Shown: piece after piece, positions 36,901 through 46,198 of the stretch
Layout of the letters: every line of letters begins with the position of its first letter
How positions within the stretch are numbered: position 1 is the stretch's first letter
Assembly: GCF_010993955.1 (NCBI RefSeq)
Contig: NZ_WIXL01000012.1
Location: 1 to 64,000 of the forward strand
Length of the DNA: 64,000 nucleotides
DNA from: Oceanobacillus halotolerans
Lineage (GTDB): Bacteria; Bacillota; Bacilli; Bacillales; Amphibacillaceae
Reading direction: 5' to 3'
Notes under the pieces: generated by a model
Seen by the model: the letters and a program-made list of their open reading frames with translations, nothing else
Told to the model about the DNA's origin: nothing
Databases searched by the model: none
Position numbers and translations under genes: made by a program

Positions 36901-37659
36901 TTACCGATAACGATTGATCACATCAAGGCCGCCTGTAATTTCAAAAACAGACCCTGTTATCATATCGGAATCCTTTTCACATAAATATAAAATCATTCTG
37001 GCTATGTCTTCACCAGTACCTGAACGACCAATTGGTGTTTTGTCATCATATTGTTTTCGGCTTTTTTGAATACTAGCTTCTTTCATTGTTCCCGTAATAT
37101 TGCCTGGACAAACCATATTGGATGTAATTTGATGTTCAGCCTCCTCATAAGCAATTGTCTTGGTGAGTGATACAAGGCCACTTTTAGCTGCAGCAAATGC
37201 CGAGCGATACATCCAACCAGAAGCACTGTTTGCTCCTTGATATCCGTAATTAATAATTCGTCCAAATTGTTGCTTGCGCATGTATGGGATTGTTTTTTTA
37301 ATTAAATAAAAGACAGAACTTAAATTGCCACTAATCATTTCATCCCATTCATCATCCTCATAATCAAGTAACTTTTTCCGCTCAAAAATAAATGGACCTG
37401 CATTATTTATTAAGTAATCAACCCCACCAAAATGATTCACAGCCGAATCGACTAGGCTTTCCAAATCAGTTTTAGAGGTAACATCTGCTTGAACAATATG
37501 TAATCTATCTTGATAATCCTGAAATGATGCTTTCACATTCATTGCTTTTTCATAATTCTGGTGATAGGCTGCTGTCACATGGTGTCCTGATTTTAAGAAT
37601 CCTTCTGTTACTTTTAATCCTAATCCTGATGTTCCTGCTGTAATGAGTGCGTGTCCCAT
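36901..37659 (-). CDS. ytkK: Short-chain dehydrogenase/reductase YtkK-like
   Basis: A 252-residue SDR with TAGTSGLGLKV (NAD(P)-binding) near residue 8, NNAG near 85 and NMVCPGNI near 180. The expected catalytic YxxxK appears as FAAAK (in WMYRSAFAAAKSGL), so Phe stands in place of Tyr. It otherwise resembles FabG-type reductases. I start at MGHALI (37659), preceded by GTGAGGAG. Activity and substrate are uncertain. Confidence 0.82.
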   Translation of the reverse strand: MGHALITAGTSGLGLKVTEGFLKSGHHVTAAYHQNYEKAMNVKASFQDYQDRLHIVQADVTSKTDLESLVDSAVNHFGGVDYLINNAGPFIFERKKLLDYEDDEWDEMISGNLSSVFYLIKKTIPYMRKQQFGRIINYGYQGANSASGWMYRSAFAAAKSGLVSLTKTIAYEEAEHQITSNMVCPGNITGTMKEASIQKSRKQYDDKTPIGRSGTGEDIARMILYLCEKDSDMITGSVFEITGGLDVINRYR

Positions 37660-37859
37660 GTTTTTACTCCTCACTTCCTATCTTGTTTCCTACTATATAT
37701 CGATTAGAATTATATCACAATAAATGTAGTAGAATGAATTAACCCGCATTACAATTACTGTAAAGAGCAAAAGCTGAGGTTGCATCTATAGGTTATCACC
37801 AGAGATTAACGTAATTTTTCCTGTTTTCCACAGGTCTACTTTCCTAACGTGCAAAAAAA

Positions 37860-37890
37860 CTGCTCTTTCTCACGGCTAGAGAAAGAACAG
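37860..37890 (-). terminator. Terminator of the carboxypeptidase gene
   Basis: The 12-bp stem CTGCTCTTTCTC/GAGAAAGAACAG has one mismatch. It is followed on the minus strand by seven T. Confidence 0.85.
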
Positions 37891-37909
37891 CATAAACCTT
37901 TATAGGAAG

Positions 37910-39436
37910 TTATTCATTAAATTCATTTTCTGCAAGCATTGTGGCGATTTCATCTTCAATTGCTTTTATAGTTGAGCTGGAACCTAAATAGTTATTAATC
38001 ATAACCGAAAAGATCAGCTCTTTCCCATCAAGTGCTGTTACATAGCCAGACAATGCCGATACACTGGTGAGTGAACCAGTCTTTGCCGTGACATTCCCCT
38101 GTACAGGTTCTGATGTCATCCGTGAACGCAATGTACCACCAACAAAACGCTCACTTACCCCTGCTACTGGCAAAGATTCTTTGAAGGCGGGGAACCAATC
38201 TTTATCCTGTATGTTATACAGCAATTGTGCTAAGTCATTTGCTGGAATGTAATTTTTGTGGGACATGCCAGATCCGTCACGAAGTAAAATGGTGTCATTA
38301 TTGATAGTCAACTCGGATAAAACATCTCTTACAACATCAAGTCCAGCATCCCAGCTTCCTTCATCTTGTACAACTTTACCCATTTCTTTTACCAAGGTTT
38401 CGCCATGACCATTATTGCTCAGTTTCATAAAAGGGATCAGTAATTCTTCTAGTGTCATGGAATCTTTGGAAGTAAGCATGTTTGCATGATCTGGGGTAGC
38501 TTCAAATCGTATATTAGAATTTCCAATGAATTTAATCCCTTGTTCTTCCAATGATTTTCTAAAGACATCTACTGCATAACCAGTTGGCTCCCACACAGAT
38601 GCCCAGGACCTTGACATTGTTCCATCTTCAGGCATTACACCTTCAACCACAATATCATTGGTTCCATGTTTCCGCTGAATGGATATGCTTTTAGCTTCAC
38701 CAGCAGGTGCCATTTCTGTATGATTGACAATATTAATATAGTCGGTTTCTGGTGTAAGCTTAACATCAGCCTGATCGCCATCCTCTGAAGGTGTTACTTC
38801 AACTATAACAGTACCAGCATCATAGTCCTCATTTGGAGAAAGTGTTAATGCTGAAACTTGCGCTCCTGTATAATAAGGCTCGTCCGACCAATTTAAATCA
38901 AGGGATAGACGCTCATCATCATACCAAGTATCATCTCCCACCAAATCTCCTTTAATTTTCTTTATTCCCTGATTCTTTAAATCAGCGGCAAATTGATCAA
39001 AATCTTCTTTCAGTAATGTTGGGTCTCCTTTTCCCTTAAGAAATAAGTCACCATGCAATACAGGACCTTTAACCTTTCCATCTGTAAATACTTCCGTGGA
39101 AAATTGATAATCAGTACCGAGCTTCTCCAATGCTGCTGCTGCAGTTATAAGTTTTTGATTGGATGCTGGATGTAAGCGTGTATCTCCCTCATGTGAATAA
39201 AGTACTTCACCACTATCAGCATCTGAAATGTTTACCCCAGTAATGGCTCCATCGAGATTGGGGTTATCCAGGATGTTTGACATTTTTTCTTCAAGTGATC
39301 CGTCCTCAAACTGTGTTTCTGAAGAGTCATCGGTTGCTGAAACAAATACATTTTTTCCTTGATCAGCAACTGGCAGTATTAGCAACATGGCAATAAGAAA
39401 AATAAAAGAAAGTTTCCGCCTCGAAGTTTGTAACAC
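37910..39436 (-). CDS. dacC: D-alanyl-D-alanine carboxypeptidase (S13 family)
   Basis: A 508-residue low-molecular-weight penicillin-binding protein trimming peptidoglycan pentapeptides. The signal peptide is at about 1-34. The active-site motifs are SNQK near residue 92 (SxxK), SNN near 342 (SxN) and KTGS near 445, with the long insert typical of peptidase S13 (DacB/DacC) between them. It starts with GTG after AAAGGATG. It is likely secreted and acts at the cell wall. Confidence 0.9.
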   Translation of the reverse strand: MLQTSRRKLSFIFLIAMLLILPVADQGKNVFVSATDDSSETQFEDGSLEEKMSNILDNPNLDGAITGVNISDADSGEVLYSHEGDTRLHPASNQKLITAAAALEKLGTDYQFSTEVFTDGKVKGPVLHGDLFLKGKGDPTLLKEDFDQFAADLKNQGIKKIKGDLVGDDTWYDDERLSLDLNWSDEPYYTGAQVSALTLSPNEDYDAGTVIVEVTPSEDGDQADVKLTPETDYINIVNHTEMAPAGEAKSISIQRKHGTNDIVVEGVMPEDGTMSRSWASVWEPTGYAVDVFRKSLEEQGIKFIGNSNIRFEATPDHANMLTSKDSMTLEELLIPFMKLSNNGHGETLVKEMGKVVQDEGSWDAGLDVVRDVLSELTINNDTILLRDGSGMSHKNYIPANDLAQLLYNIQDKDWFPAFKESLPVAGVSERFVGGTLRSRMTSEPVQGNVTAKTGSLTSVSALSGYVTALDGKELIFSVMINNYLGSSSTIKAIEDEIATMLAENEFNE

Positions 39437-39611
39437 TTGTAATTCACATCCTTTTCTATATTATTCGAATATTATTATAAATCATTTGAGTACTAATATG
39501 TGAAGATTTCTGTAAAATCATTCCAATTGCTTATCATATTGACTTGTTATGCCTAAGAAGACCTATGACCTTTCATCTATGTTTGTTAGGACCTTTTTCC
39601 TGAATAAAAAG

Positions 39612-39639
39612 ACATCCACTCCAAATTTGAAGTGGATGT
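39612..39639 (-). terminator. Terminator of the 52-residue gene
   Basis: The stem ACATCCACT/AGTGGATGT (39612-39620, 39631-39639) is followed on the minus strand by CTTTTTAT. The rest of 39437-39653 shows no gene. Confidence 0.8.
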
Positions 39640-39653
39640 AAAAAATATATTCT

Positions 39654-39812
39654 TTACTTCTGTATATTATAAGTGTGTGTTCCTCGGTTATTGTGTAATT
39701 TATCCTCGATAACACCACTTTGATAACTTTGAATTAATTGGTTTTGGACTGTAACAAGGCCTTTTTCATCTTCTCGTAATTCTGATAATGGACGATTTTT
39801 ACGTTTATCCAA
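39654..39812 (-). CDS. Small hydrophilic protein, function unknown
   Basis: A 52-residue protein starting at TTG (39812), with GGAGGTG eight bases upstream. The frame stays open further upstream, but only this start has a good binding site. The sequence is charged, with LSELREDEKG and a C-terminal NNRGTHTYNIQK. It has its own terminator. I do not recognise it. Its size and composition would suit a small spore or stress protein, but nothing proves that. Confidence 0.65.
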   Translation of the reverse strand: MDKRKNRPLSELREDEKGLVTVQNQLIQSYQSGVIEDKLHNNRGTHTYNIQK

Positions 39813-39893
39813 TCCAATCACCTCCACACCCTTAGTATGTTCACATAGATGTAACAAAGTCCTATAATTATTTACCAACTTTCTAACTTTACC

Positions 39894-39922
39894 TTATCAC
39901 AAGAAAAAAAAGGGTTTATAAT
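39894..39922 (+). promoter_or_regulatory. Sigma-A promoter of the universal stress gene
   Basis: TTATCA (39894-39899) is separated by 17 bp from TATAAT (39917-39922). The start codon is 30 bp further on. Confidence 0.5.
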
Positions 39923-39951
39923 GAAAGTAGATAGGAAAGGGGAGAGGAACC

Positions 39952-40386
39952 ATGGCATTTGAGTATAAGAATATAGTTGTTGCAGTGGATGGATCTGAGG
40001 CTTCTGAGAAAGCGTTTAAGAAATCATTAGAAATTGCAAAACGAAATCATTCTAAGCTAATTTTGGCACATGTGGTCGATTCCCGAACATTTGCTACTGC
40101 TGAAGCATACGATCGTACGCTAGCTGAACGAGCTGAAGAATATGCACAGGAATTAGTGAATAGCTATGTTGAAAATGCGAAAGAAGTGGGGATTACAGAT
40201 CTTATTCGAGTAATTGAATATGGTTCTCCGAAAGTTAAAATCGCCAAAGAAATAGCAGAAGATTATGATGCTGATTTAATTATTTGTGGTGCTACTGGAA
40301 TGAATGCAGTTGAACGGTTTCTAATAGGTAGTGTATCAGAAAGTATTACACGCTATGCAAGTTGCGATGTATTAGTTGTACGGTAA
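39952..40386 (+). CDS. Universal stress protein (UspA family)
   Basis: A 144-residue single-domain UspA protein. VVAVDGSEASEKA is at the N-terminus, and the ATP-binding G-x2-G-x9-GS pattern appears as GATGMNAVERFLIGSVSESI near residue 118-137. Such proteins help survival under stress. AAAGGGGAGAGG lies upstream. It is a single gene with its own promoter and terminator. Confidence 0.9.
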   Translation: MAFEYKNIVVAVDGSEASEKAFKKSLEIAKRNHSKLILAHVVDSRTFATAEAYDRTLAERAEEYAQELVNSYVENAKEVGITDLIRVIEYGSPKVKIAKEIAEDYDADLIICGATGMNAVERFLIGSVSESITRYASCDVLVVR

Positions 40387-40395
40387 ACGAGCTTT

Positions 40396-40430
40396 AGGAA
40401 CACCTCACTTACCAAGGTGTTCCTTTTTTC
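40396..40430 (+). terminator. Terminator of the universal stress gene
   Basis: The 10-bp stem AGGAACACCT/AGGTGTTCCT (40396-40405, 40415-40424) is followed by six T residues. Confidence 0.88.
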
Positions 40431-40439
40431 CGTTAGGGG

Positions 40440-40530
40440 AGTATAAAATTTGTTGTTTTTGTACGACGCATAATACATCAACTATTCATTTAAATTAATA
40501 CTTAAAGAAGCAACAATCATCTAGAAAGCA
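40440..40530 (+). repeat. Dispersed repeat family A fragment
   Basis: It contains TTTGTTGTTTTTGTACGACG, GCATAATACATCAACTATTC and AGCAACAATCATCTAGAAAG, as in other A copies. Positions 40531-40736 show no gene or clear element, except a weak hairpin ending in a T-run near 40690 that may terminate moaB. Confidence 0.6.
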
Positions 40531-40736
40531 GCCCTACAGCCGTACTCTGTTACCTTTTCACTTCCTCTCTTGCTGATTCGGGCACAGAGACAGCTGCTGT
40601 GTTATCTTTTTTAATTCCCATTTGGCAATGACAAGCTTCCTACGACAAAACACTCCCCGTACGAGGTTTCATCCTTCTTCTCTTCACACAAAAAAACACT
40701 AGCACTCTTATCAGTCATTTCTTTTACTAATAAGTA

Positions 40737-41249
40737 TTATGTAAGATCCTTGTTGATTTCATTCACTACGTGTGATAGTTCTGGTAAAATTAACTTAGCT
40801 AATGCCAACTTCACAGCACCTGATGATCCAGGTGTAGCAAAAATTGCTGTATTATTTCGCACACCAGCAATGGCTCGTGATAGAATAGCTGCAGAACCAA
40901 TATCCTCTTGGTAACTTAACATTCGAAAAAGCTCTCCAAATCCTACGATTTCTTTTTCAAGCATTGGCTTTATTGTTTCAATGGTTACATCCCTTCGTGC
41001 GATTCCAGTTCCACCATTGGTTAAGATAACGTCAATTTCATCCTTTATACAACCAGCCTCTATCCGATCATGAATAATTATCCCCTCATCTTTTATAATT
41101 TCTTTCTGTACAATTTCATGTCCTTCTTTTGTTAATTGTTCTACCATTAAATTTCCACTTTTATCTGTTTCATCTGTTCGCGTATCACTAATTGTCAATA
41201 CGAGACAGCGTAGTGAACATTTATTTTTTTTATGTTCGTGAACTGCCAT
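40737..41249 (-). CDS. moaB: Molybdopterin adenylyltransferase-like MoaB
   Basis: A 170-residue MoaB/MogA-type protein of molybdenum cofactor synthesis. It shows LTISDTRTDETDKSG near residue 22, TNGGTGIARRDVT near 80 and GSAAILSRAIAG near 120. I start at 41249 (MAVHEHKK) after AAAGGAGGAAG. A longer frame from 41291 overlaps that site. It is an isolated gene, as in B. subtilis. Confidence 0.92.
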   Translation of the reverse strand: MAVHEHKKNKCSLRCLVLTISDTRTDETDKSGNLMVEQLTKEGHEIVQKEIIKDEGIIIHDRIEAGCIKDEIDVILTNGGTGIARRDVTIETIKPMLEKEIVGFGELFRMLSYQEDIGSAAILSRAIAGVRNNTAIFATPGSSGAVKLALAKLILPELSHVVNEINKDLT

Positions 41250-41324
41250 AAATTCTTCCTCCTTTTGAAATATTTTCACTTTCGGTTTCACACGGGGGCT
41301 ACCATATTAGTAAAAACCTTTTTA

Positions 41325-41391
41325 TACTTTGTGCACTAAAATTTTTAGCAACGTCGAGTCTACTTCTTAGCTAAAATTCATACTCTAACGT
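41325..41391 (+). repeat. Partial family C repeat
   Basis: This is the second half of family C only: CACTAAAATTTTTAGCAACG...CTTCTTAGCTAAAATTCATA. It belongs to a 619-bp repeat-filled gap between ackA and moaB in which I see no gene. Confidence 0.65.
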
Positions 41392-41397
41392 GGAACA

Positions 41398-41575
41398 AAA
41401 GCTAGAAGCGCCTTGATCACCCCCGATTAGAAAACTTGGCTTGTCGCCAAGTGGCGAAAGCCTTAGTTGCACTTATGCAGTAAGAAAGTTTTTTTAACTG
41501 CCAAGTATAAGCCAAGCCTCGTCGTGGCACTTTTCCGCGTAAATGTGGATTGACTTATGACCTCGAGGGGATAGG
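41398..41575 (+). repeat. Family B repeat copy
   Basis: It matches 780-960 in reverse complement, through GATTAGAAAACTTGGCTTG, AAAGCCTTAGTTGCACTTAT and GATTGACTTA. The following bases to 41700 are not assigned. Confidence 0.7.
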
Positions 41576-41700
41576 CCTGGCCGATGTAAACTCGTGCGTC
41601 CTTATGTCTATCGGCACTAGGACGTCAATCGCTCGAAGCTGGACGTGGCCTTTCCTATCCAAAGCAGTAATGACACCAACTTTTTATTCTTCTTCCTTTT

Positions 41701-41820
41701 TAGAAAAACTCGCATTCGCTCGTCTTTTAGCGAAGGTGTTAGTTTTTCTTATACTTGGGACGTAAAAATTTCAGCTACGCCGAGTCCACTCCTTGGCTAA
41801 AATTTTATACTTTCCTAACG
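41701..41820 (+). repeat. Family C repeat copy
   Basis: Nearly identical to 26101-26220 over 120 bp, from AGAAAAACTCGCATTCGC to TTTTATACTTTCCTAACG. Confidence 0.8.
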
Positions 41821-41827
41821 TGTAAAA

Positions 41828-41856
41828 AAGGTCTTGCTATTGTGTAGCAAAACCTT
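41828..41856 (-). terminator. Terminator of ytxK-ackA
   Basis: The 12-bp stem AAGGTCTTGCTA/TAGCAAAACCTT has one G-T type mismatch. It is followed on the minus strand by TTTTTAC. Confidence 0.82.
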
Positions 41857-41868
41857 TTGCATCTAAGT

Positions 41869-43062
41869 TTATTGTGCCAATCGTACCGTATCCCTTGCAA
41901 TCATTACCTCTTCATTTGTCGGAATCACAATAACCTTAACTGGAGAATGTGGATAATTAATAAAGGCTTCCTTGCCACGAACATGATTCCGTTTCGGATC
42001 CCAATATACCCCCATAAATTCTAAGCCAGTTAATACTTTCTCTCGTATCGTATCACTGTTCTCTCCTACACCTGCAGTGAAGATAATTGCGTCTACTCCT
42101 GACATTCTTGCAGCATAAGAACCTAAATATTTGTGAATTCGTCCTGCAAATACGTCTAAAGCAAGTTCTGCACGTTCATCTTCTTGTGACTTTTCCTCAA
42201 TATCCCGTAAATCACTAGAAAAGCCTGATAATGCAAGCATACCACTTTTCTTATTTAGCACGTTAATCACTTCTTCAGCCGTTTGCCCTGTTTTTTCCAT
42301 GATATAAGGAATAAGCGCAGGATCAAGATTTCCTGAACGTGTTCCCATTGTTACACCAGCAAGTGGTGTGAATCCCATTGACGTATCAATGGACCTTCCG
42401 CCTTCAATTGCCGTAATACTAGCACCATTACCTAGGTGACAGGAAATCAATCGTAATTGCTCTAAAGGAACATTTAACATTTCAGAAGCGCGTTGGGATA
42501 CATATTTATGGGATGTTCCATGAAACCCATACTTACGAATACCATATTCCTTGTAATACTCATATGGGAGACTGTATAAATAGGATTTTTCTGGCATTGT
42601 TTGATGAAAAGCTGTATCAAATACTGCAACCATTGGTACATTTGGTAAGATGTCTTGAAATGCCCGAATTCCTGTAAGGTTTGCTGGGTTGTGCAATGGT
42701 GCCAATTCAGATACTGCTTCAATACTTTGAATCACTTCATCCGTAATCTTAACGGAATCACTGAATCGTTCCCCACCATGTACAACCCGGTGTCCAATTG
42801 CATCAATATCCTCAAGTGATTCAATAACGCCAGAATTGGTTAGCTTATCTAACAAATGTTTGACAGCTTGTTCATGGTCAGGAATATCTGTCACCATTTT
42901 GTCTTTGTTATTAGCCACTTCCATTGTAAAAACAGAGTCAGCAATCCCAATTCGCTCAACTAACCCTTTTGCTAAAACACGTTCTTCCGGCATACGTATT
43001 AATTGGAACTTCAAGGATGAGCTACCAGCGTTAATTGCTAGAATGTTGTTTAAATTTGTCAT
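41869..43062 (-). CDS. ackA: Acetate kinase
   Basis: A 397-residue acetate kinase converting acetyl phosphate and ADP to acetate and ATP. It shows [14 protein letters not shown] near residue 8, [10 protein letters not shown] near 90, [12 protein letters not shown] near 178 and HLGNGASI near 208. RBS AAGGGAG. It lies 8 bp after ytxK, the same pair as in B. subtilis. I found no convincing CcpA cre site nearby. Confidence 0.96.
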   Translation of the reverse strand: MTNLNNILAINAGSSSLKFQLIRMPEERVLAKGLVERIGIADSVFTMEVANNKDKMVTDIPDHEQAVKHLLDKLTNSGVIESLEDIDAIGHRVVHGGERFSDSVKITDEVIQSIEAVSELAPLHNPANLTGIRAFQDILPNVPMVAVFDTAFHQTMPEKSYLYSLPYEYYKEYGIRKYGFHGTSHKYVSQRASEMLNVPLEQLRLISCHLGNGASITAIEGGRSIDTSMGFTPLAGVTMGTRSGNLDPALIPYIMEKTGQTAEEVINVLNKKSGMLALSGFSSDLRDIEEKSQEDERAELALDVFAGRIHKYLGSYAARMSGVDAIIFTAGVGENSDTIREKVLTGLEFMGVYWDPKRNHVRGKEAFINYPHSPVKVIVIPTNEEVMIARDTVRLAQ

Positions 43063-43075
43063 GATGTCATCTCCC

Positions 43076-44071
43076 TTAAGGTAAATCGGTATTATTATAC
43101 GTCGAAAACCAAGTATTCATTTGTCCTAAAATATCTTCCATTGCTTTTGTATTTTTAAAGGATGGCATTTCAACAAGCAATGGCTGTTTTGGTGCTTTCG
43201 TTCCGTTTCCTTGCTTTTGTAATACTAAAATGCTCTTTCGATGCTTGTCTGATTTAAATGCGCTCTCCGGTAAATGTAAAACACCTACGATATGAGCTGT
43301 TTCCTCTAAGTATGCATAAAGCTTATCAGACTGATCACTATCAAAAAGAAAATCAGGAATGACAAATATTAAGTAACCCCCGTCTTTCGTGTAACGTAGG
43401 CTTTGTTCGATTAACAGATGATGTGAGTACGAGTGCCCTTCATCTGCCTTAAGCTTAAATTCAGCTGCTCTTATATCATCTGGATAATAACCAATTGGCA
43501 GATCAGCTACAATTAAATCAACTGGATCTAATAAAAAAGGACGTAAACTGTCTTGGTGGAAAAATTCAATTTCCTTTTTCTGTAAATTAGCATTTAGAAC
43601 CGATAACTGAATTAATGTTGGATCAACATCACTTGCATATGCCTCTACAGGTTGTTTTAGTTGATTTAAGACAGCTGTTAATAAATTAGCAGTCCCACTT
43701 ACCGGGTCAAATATACTAATGGTTTCTTTTTTTTCTGTTACTTTCCCTGCAAGATAGCCAACTAACAATGCAACTGTTTCTGGTGTCATTAAATGTTGTT
43801 GCTGTGTTGTTCCTTTCATACCTTTTAGAATTGCTAGTTGAATTGCCTTCCTAACCTCTTCCGTTTGATACTGACTTAAGTTTGCTTCCTTTATTCTTGT
43901 TTGTAATTTATGTCGCATAATATCGTCCATGTCTTCAGTAGGCTCACCATGAAATAAGCATTCCAGCGTAATAGCTAAACGATCTAAATACGGCTCATTC
44001 ACGTGTTGCTGAAGCATGTCCGTTGTCTCATCAACCCAAGTAAACAAGGATTCCACATTTGATTGCTCCAT
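43076..44071 (-). CDS. ytxK: Class I SAM-dependent methyltransferase-like YtxK
   Basis: A 331-residue protein of the N6-adenine DNA methylase-like fold. The SAM motif [11 protein letters not shown] is near residue 134. The usual catalytic (D/N)PPY is replaced by DLPIGYYP near 190. The N-terminal helical part covers residues 1-100. I start at MEQSNVES (44071), with GGAGGGG upstream, 22 codons inside a longer frame. Its substrate is unknown. Confidence 0.88.
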   Translation of the reverse strand: MEQSNVESLFTWVDETTDMLQQHVNEPYLDRLAITLECLFHGEPTEDMDDIMRHKLQTRIKEANLSQYQTEEVRKAIQLAILKGMKGTTQQQHLMTPETVALLVGYLAGKVTEKKETISIFDPVSGTANLLTAVLNQLKQPVEAYASDVDPTLIQLSVLNANLQKKEIEFFHQDSLRPFLLDPVDLIVADLPIGYYPDDIRAAEFKLKADEGHSYSHHLLIEQSLRYTKDGGYLIFVIPDFLFDSDQSDKLYAYLEETAHIVGVLHLPESAFKSDKHRKSILVLQKQGNGTKAPKQPLLVEMPSFKNTKAMEDILGQMNTWFSTYNNTDLP

Positions 44072-44224
44072 TATTCCCCTCCATTCCATCCATTTGCGCG
44101 TTTCTAATTGTACCAAAAATTGATGAATGCTGTACAAAGTTATGCCACCAATCGGTGCGGTTTGCGATTAACTACACTGCTAATGACAACAAAATCGCAC
44201 GAAAGCCTACGGATATGGTGTTCG

Positions 44225-44345
44225 GCTTAAGTTCACAATTGAAGCGCTTAAGTTCACAATTTATTGGCTCAAGCTCAGCATGCAAAGCACTTAAGTTCAC
44301 AACTTAGCCGCTCAAGCATAGTATGTAAAGCGCTCCACTTCACCG
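44225..44345. repeat. Degenerate tandem repeat, 21-bp unit, six copies
   Basis: GCTTAAGTTCACAA or a variant starts at 44225, 44246, 44267, 44288, 44310 and 44331, a 21-bp period. It lies in the 331-bp tpx-ytxK gap, which has no gene. Confidence 0.65.
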
Positions 44346-44366
44346 TTATTTGTAAAAACAGTAAAA

Positions 44367-44391
44367 TCTCCCCCATTTATAAACGGGAGAG
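44367..44391 (-). terminator. Terminator of tpx
   Basis: A CTCCC/GGGAG stem extended by ATTT/AAA pairs lies 12 bp after the tpx stop. TTTTACTG follows on the minus strand. Confidence 0.65.
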
Positions 44392-44402
44392 ATAGATATG
44401 TC

Positions 44403-44900
44403 TTATTTAGCTGCTTTTGCTGCTTCTAATGCCTTGTCATAATCAGGGTGATTAGTGTTTTCCGAAACATATTCAACATAGGTTACTTCATCATTTGAAT
44501 CTACAACGAATATGGATCTTGATAGTAGTCGCATTTCTTTAATAAGTACACCATACTTTTCACCAAAATCAGCATCACGATGATCGGATAATAACTCCAA
44601 GTTCTTTACTCCATTCACTTCACGCCAACGCTTTTGCGCGAAAGGTAAGTCCATACTAATGGTTATCACTTGGACATCAATTTGTTCTGCTTCATCATTA
44701 AATCGTTGTGTTTGTTTAGAACATACACCTGTATCAACGGAGGGAACGACACTTATCAATTTTACTTTGCCTTTATAATCATCAAGCGTCACTTCTTGAA
44801 GATCATTTGATAAGACAGAGAAATTTGGTGCCTTATCCCCTACCTTCACTTCACTTCCAACTAATGTGACTGGATCTTGATTGAATGTAACATTGGCCAT
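44403..44900 (-). CDS. tpx: Thiol peroxidase lacking the resolving cysteine
   Basis: A 165-residue peroxiredoxin of the Tpx group. The peroxidatic Cys is in VPSVDTGVCSKQTQRFN near residue 60. The resolving Cys normally found about 34 residues later (RWCGANG in B. subtilis) is replaced, the sequence reading QKRWREVNG. The protein has only one Cys, so it would need an external thiol for turnover. AGGAGG precedes the start. It lies downstream of ytfI-ytfJ, as in B. subtilis. Confidence 0.92.
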   Translation of the reverse strand: MANVTFNQDPVTLVGSEVKVGDKAPNFSVLSNDLQEVTLDDYKGKVKLISVVPSVDTGVCSKQTQRFNDEAEQIDVQVITISMDLPFAQKRWREVNGVKNLELLSDHRDADFGEKYGVLIKEMRLLSRSIFVVDSNDEVTYVEYVSENTNHPDYDKALEAAKAAK

Positions 44901-44984
44901 ATGAATTCATTCCTCCTAGAAATATTTGTTAATCTTATAGAAAACATTATGAAGAATAACATATCATATGTCCAATGATAGGTA

Positions 44985-45434
44985 TTATATATCATAATTG
45001 GTCTTCTCTTCTTTTCCTTTCCATTTCCTACCCTTTCCTTCTTTACCCTCTTTATCAAAATTTGTATCCTTTAATATTTCCTGTATCTTTTCTACTGCTT
45101 TTGGAGCAACTTCCAGCATTTTTTCATAAATATGTGTATTCTCATTTAAGTGTACCATCTTAACACCTTGTTCACTCACAATTAAAAACGCGATTGGTGT
45201 AACCGATACACCACCACCGCTTCCTCCACCGAATGGTAATGTTTCATCACTTGAGTTACTTGCACTAAACTCACTACCACCTGCTGCAAAGCCAAATCCG
45301 AGCTTAGAAACGGGAATGATGACACTTCCATCTGGTGATTCGACTGGATCCCCTATAATTGTATTCACATCAATCATTTCTTTTAGGTTTTCCATCGCCG
45401 TTGTCATTAACCCTTGTATCGGATGTTCTTCCAT
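44985..45434 (-). CDS. ytfJ: Sporulation protein YtfJ (GerW family)
   Basis: A 149-residue GerW/YtfJ family protein. It has the VIIPVSKLGFGFAAGG core near residue 40-55, a glycine-rich FGGGSGGG loop near 70 and PIAFLIV near 82. The C-terminal tail (about 128-149) is unusually rich in Lys, Glu and Gly. In B. subtilis the gene is needed for proper germination. I choose the second of two adjacent ATG codons, six bases after GGAGG. It follows ytfI by 13 bp. Confidence 0.9.
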   Translation of the reverse strand: MEEHPIQGLMTTAMENLKEMIDVNTIIGDPVESPDGSVIIPVSKLGFGFAAGGSEFSASNSSDETLPFGGGSGGGVSVTPIAFLIVSEQGVKMVHLNENTHIYEKMLEVAPKAVEKIQEILKDTNFDKEGKEGKGRKWKGKEEKTNYDI

Positions 45435-45447
45435 CATTATCCTCCTT

Positions 45448-46053
45448 TTACATTGCTAACTTTTCTTTAGCTGGAATACTGCGTATCATTTTATAGAGCG
45501 CACGAATAGCTTTTCCTAATCGAATCGAAACCATGCATTTCATTCGAGAATGAAAGTATTCTTGTTGAAAATATGGTACAACCGAGATAGTTGGCTTATT
45601 AAGCAAATTGCTTTTTTCAATAACTACTCCCAGAATTAAGCCTTTTATTGTCCAAATTCCTCCTGTTGTGATCCCTGTAGAAGCAGCATCACCAGTGCCG
45701 ATATGTGTCTCCCATTCAAGCTGGTGAACAAACGTATTAGCCACTAAATATTGAAATAAAATATCTTTTGTTTCAACATACAACTTTGCCATATATTGTA
45801 ATTGGTGGTATATAAAGCGTAACTTCTCTAAGAAAGATTTTTCCTCTATTTCCTCTAATAATCCAATATCTTGTTGTTCTTTAAAATCAATGTTCGTTTG
45901 CAATATAGGTATCTTATAAAGCAATACTCTTAGAGATAACCAACTTCTTTCCTTATCATAGATACTATGTATGGATATGGTTAAGGTCGAAAATAATAAA
46001 ATGATAATAAGAATAAGGATGACTAACACAACACCAATAAGTATCCATACCAT
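45448..46053 (-). CDS. ytfI: DUF2953 membrane-associated protein YtfI
   Basis: A 201-residue protein with an N-terminal membrane segment (about 2-24) and a DUF2953 domain. Its position before ytfJ matches B. subtilis YtfI, a sporulation-linked gene. AAGGAG lies nine bases upstream of the ATG. Its function is unknown. Confidence 0.85.
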   Translation of the reverse strand: MVWILIGVVLVILILIIILLFSTLTISIHSIYDKERSWLSLRVLLYKIPILQTNIDFKEQQDIGLLEEIEEKSFLEKLRFIYHQLQYMAKLYVETKDILFQYLVANTFVHQLEWETHIGTGDAASTGITTGGIWTIKGLILGVVIEKSNLLNKPTISVVPYFQQEYFHSRMKCMVSIRLGKAIRALYKMIRSIPAKEKLAM

Positions 46054-46198
46054 ACGAAATGCTCCTTCATTATTTTAACTATGTTCCTAGTTTTTGCAAA
46101 AATGGCCTTTTTAAACATACTTTTCCTAAACATGGAAGATAGAATCAATAGGTGATAAAATATTTTTATAATACTTCGATGTGGAGGCACTGATATAT

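Noticed and set aside
43063-43076. CcpA cre site controlling ackA
   Set aside because: ackA follows ytxK by a few bases, and I found no convincing cre-like palindrome near either start.
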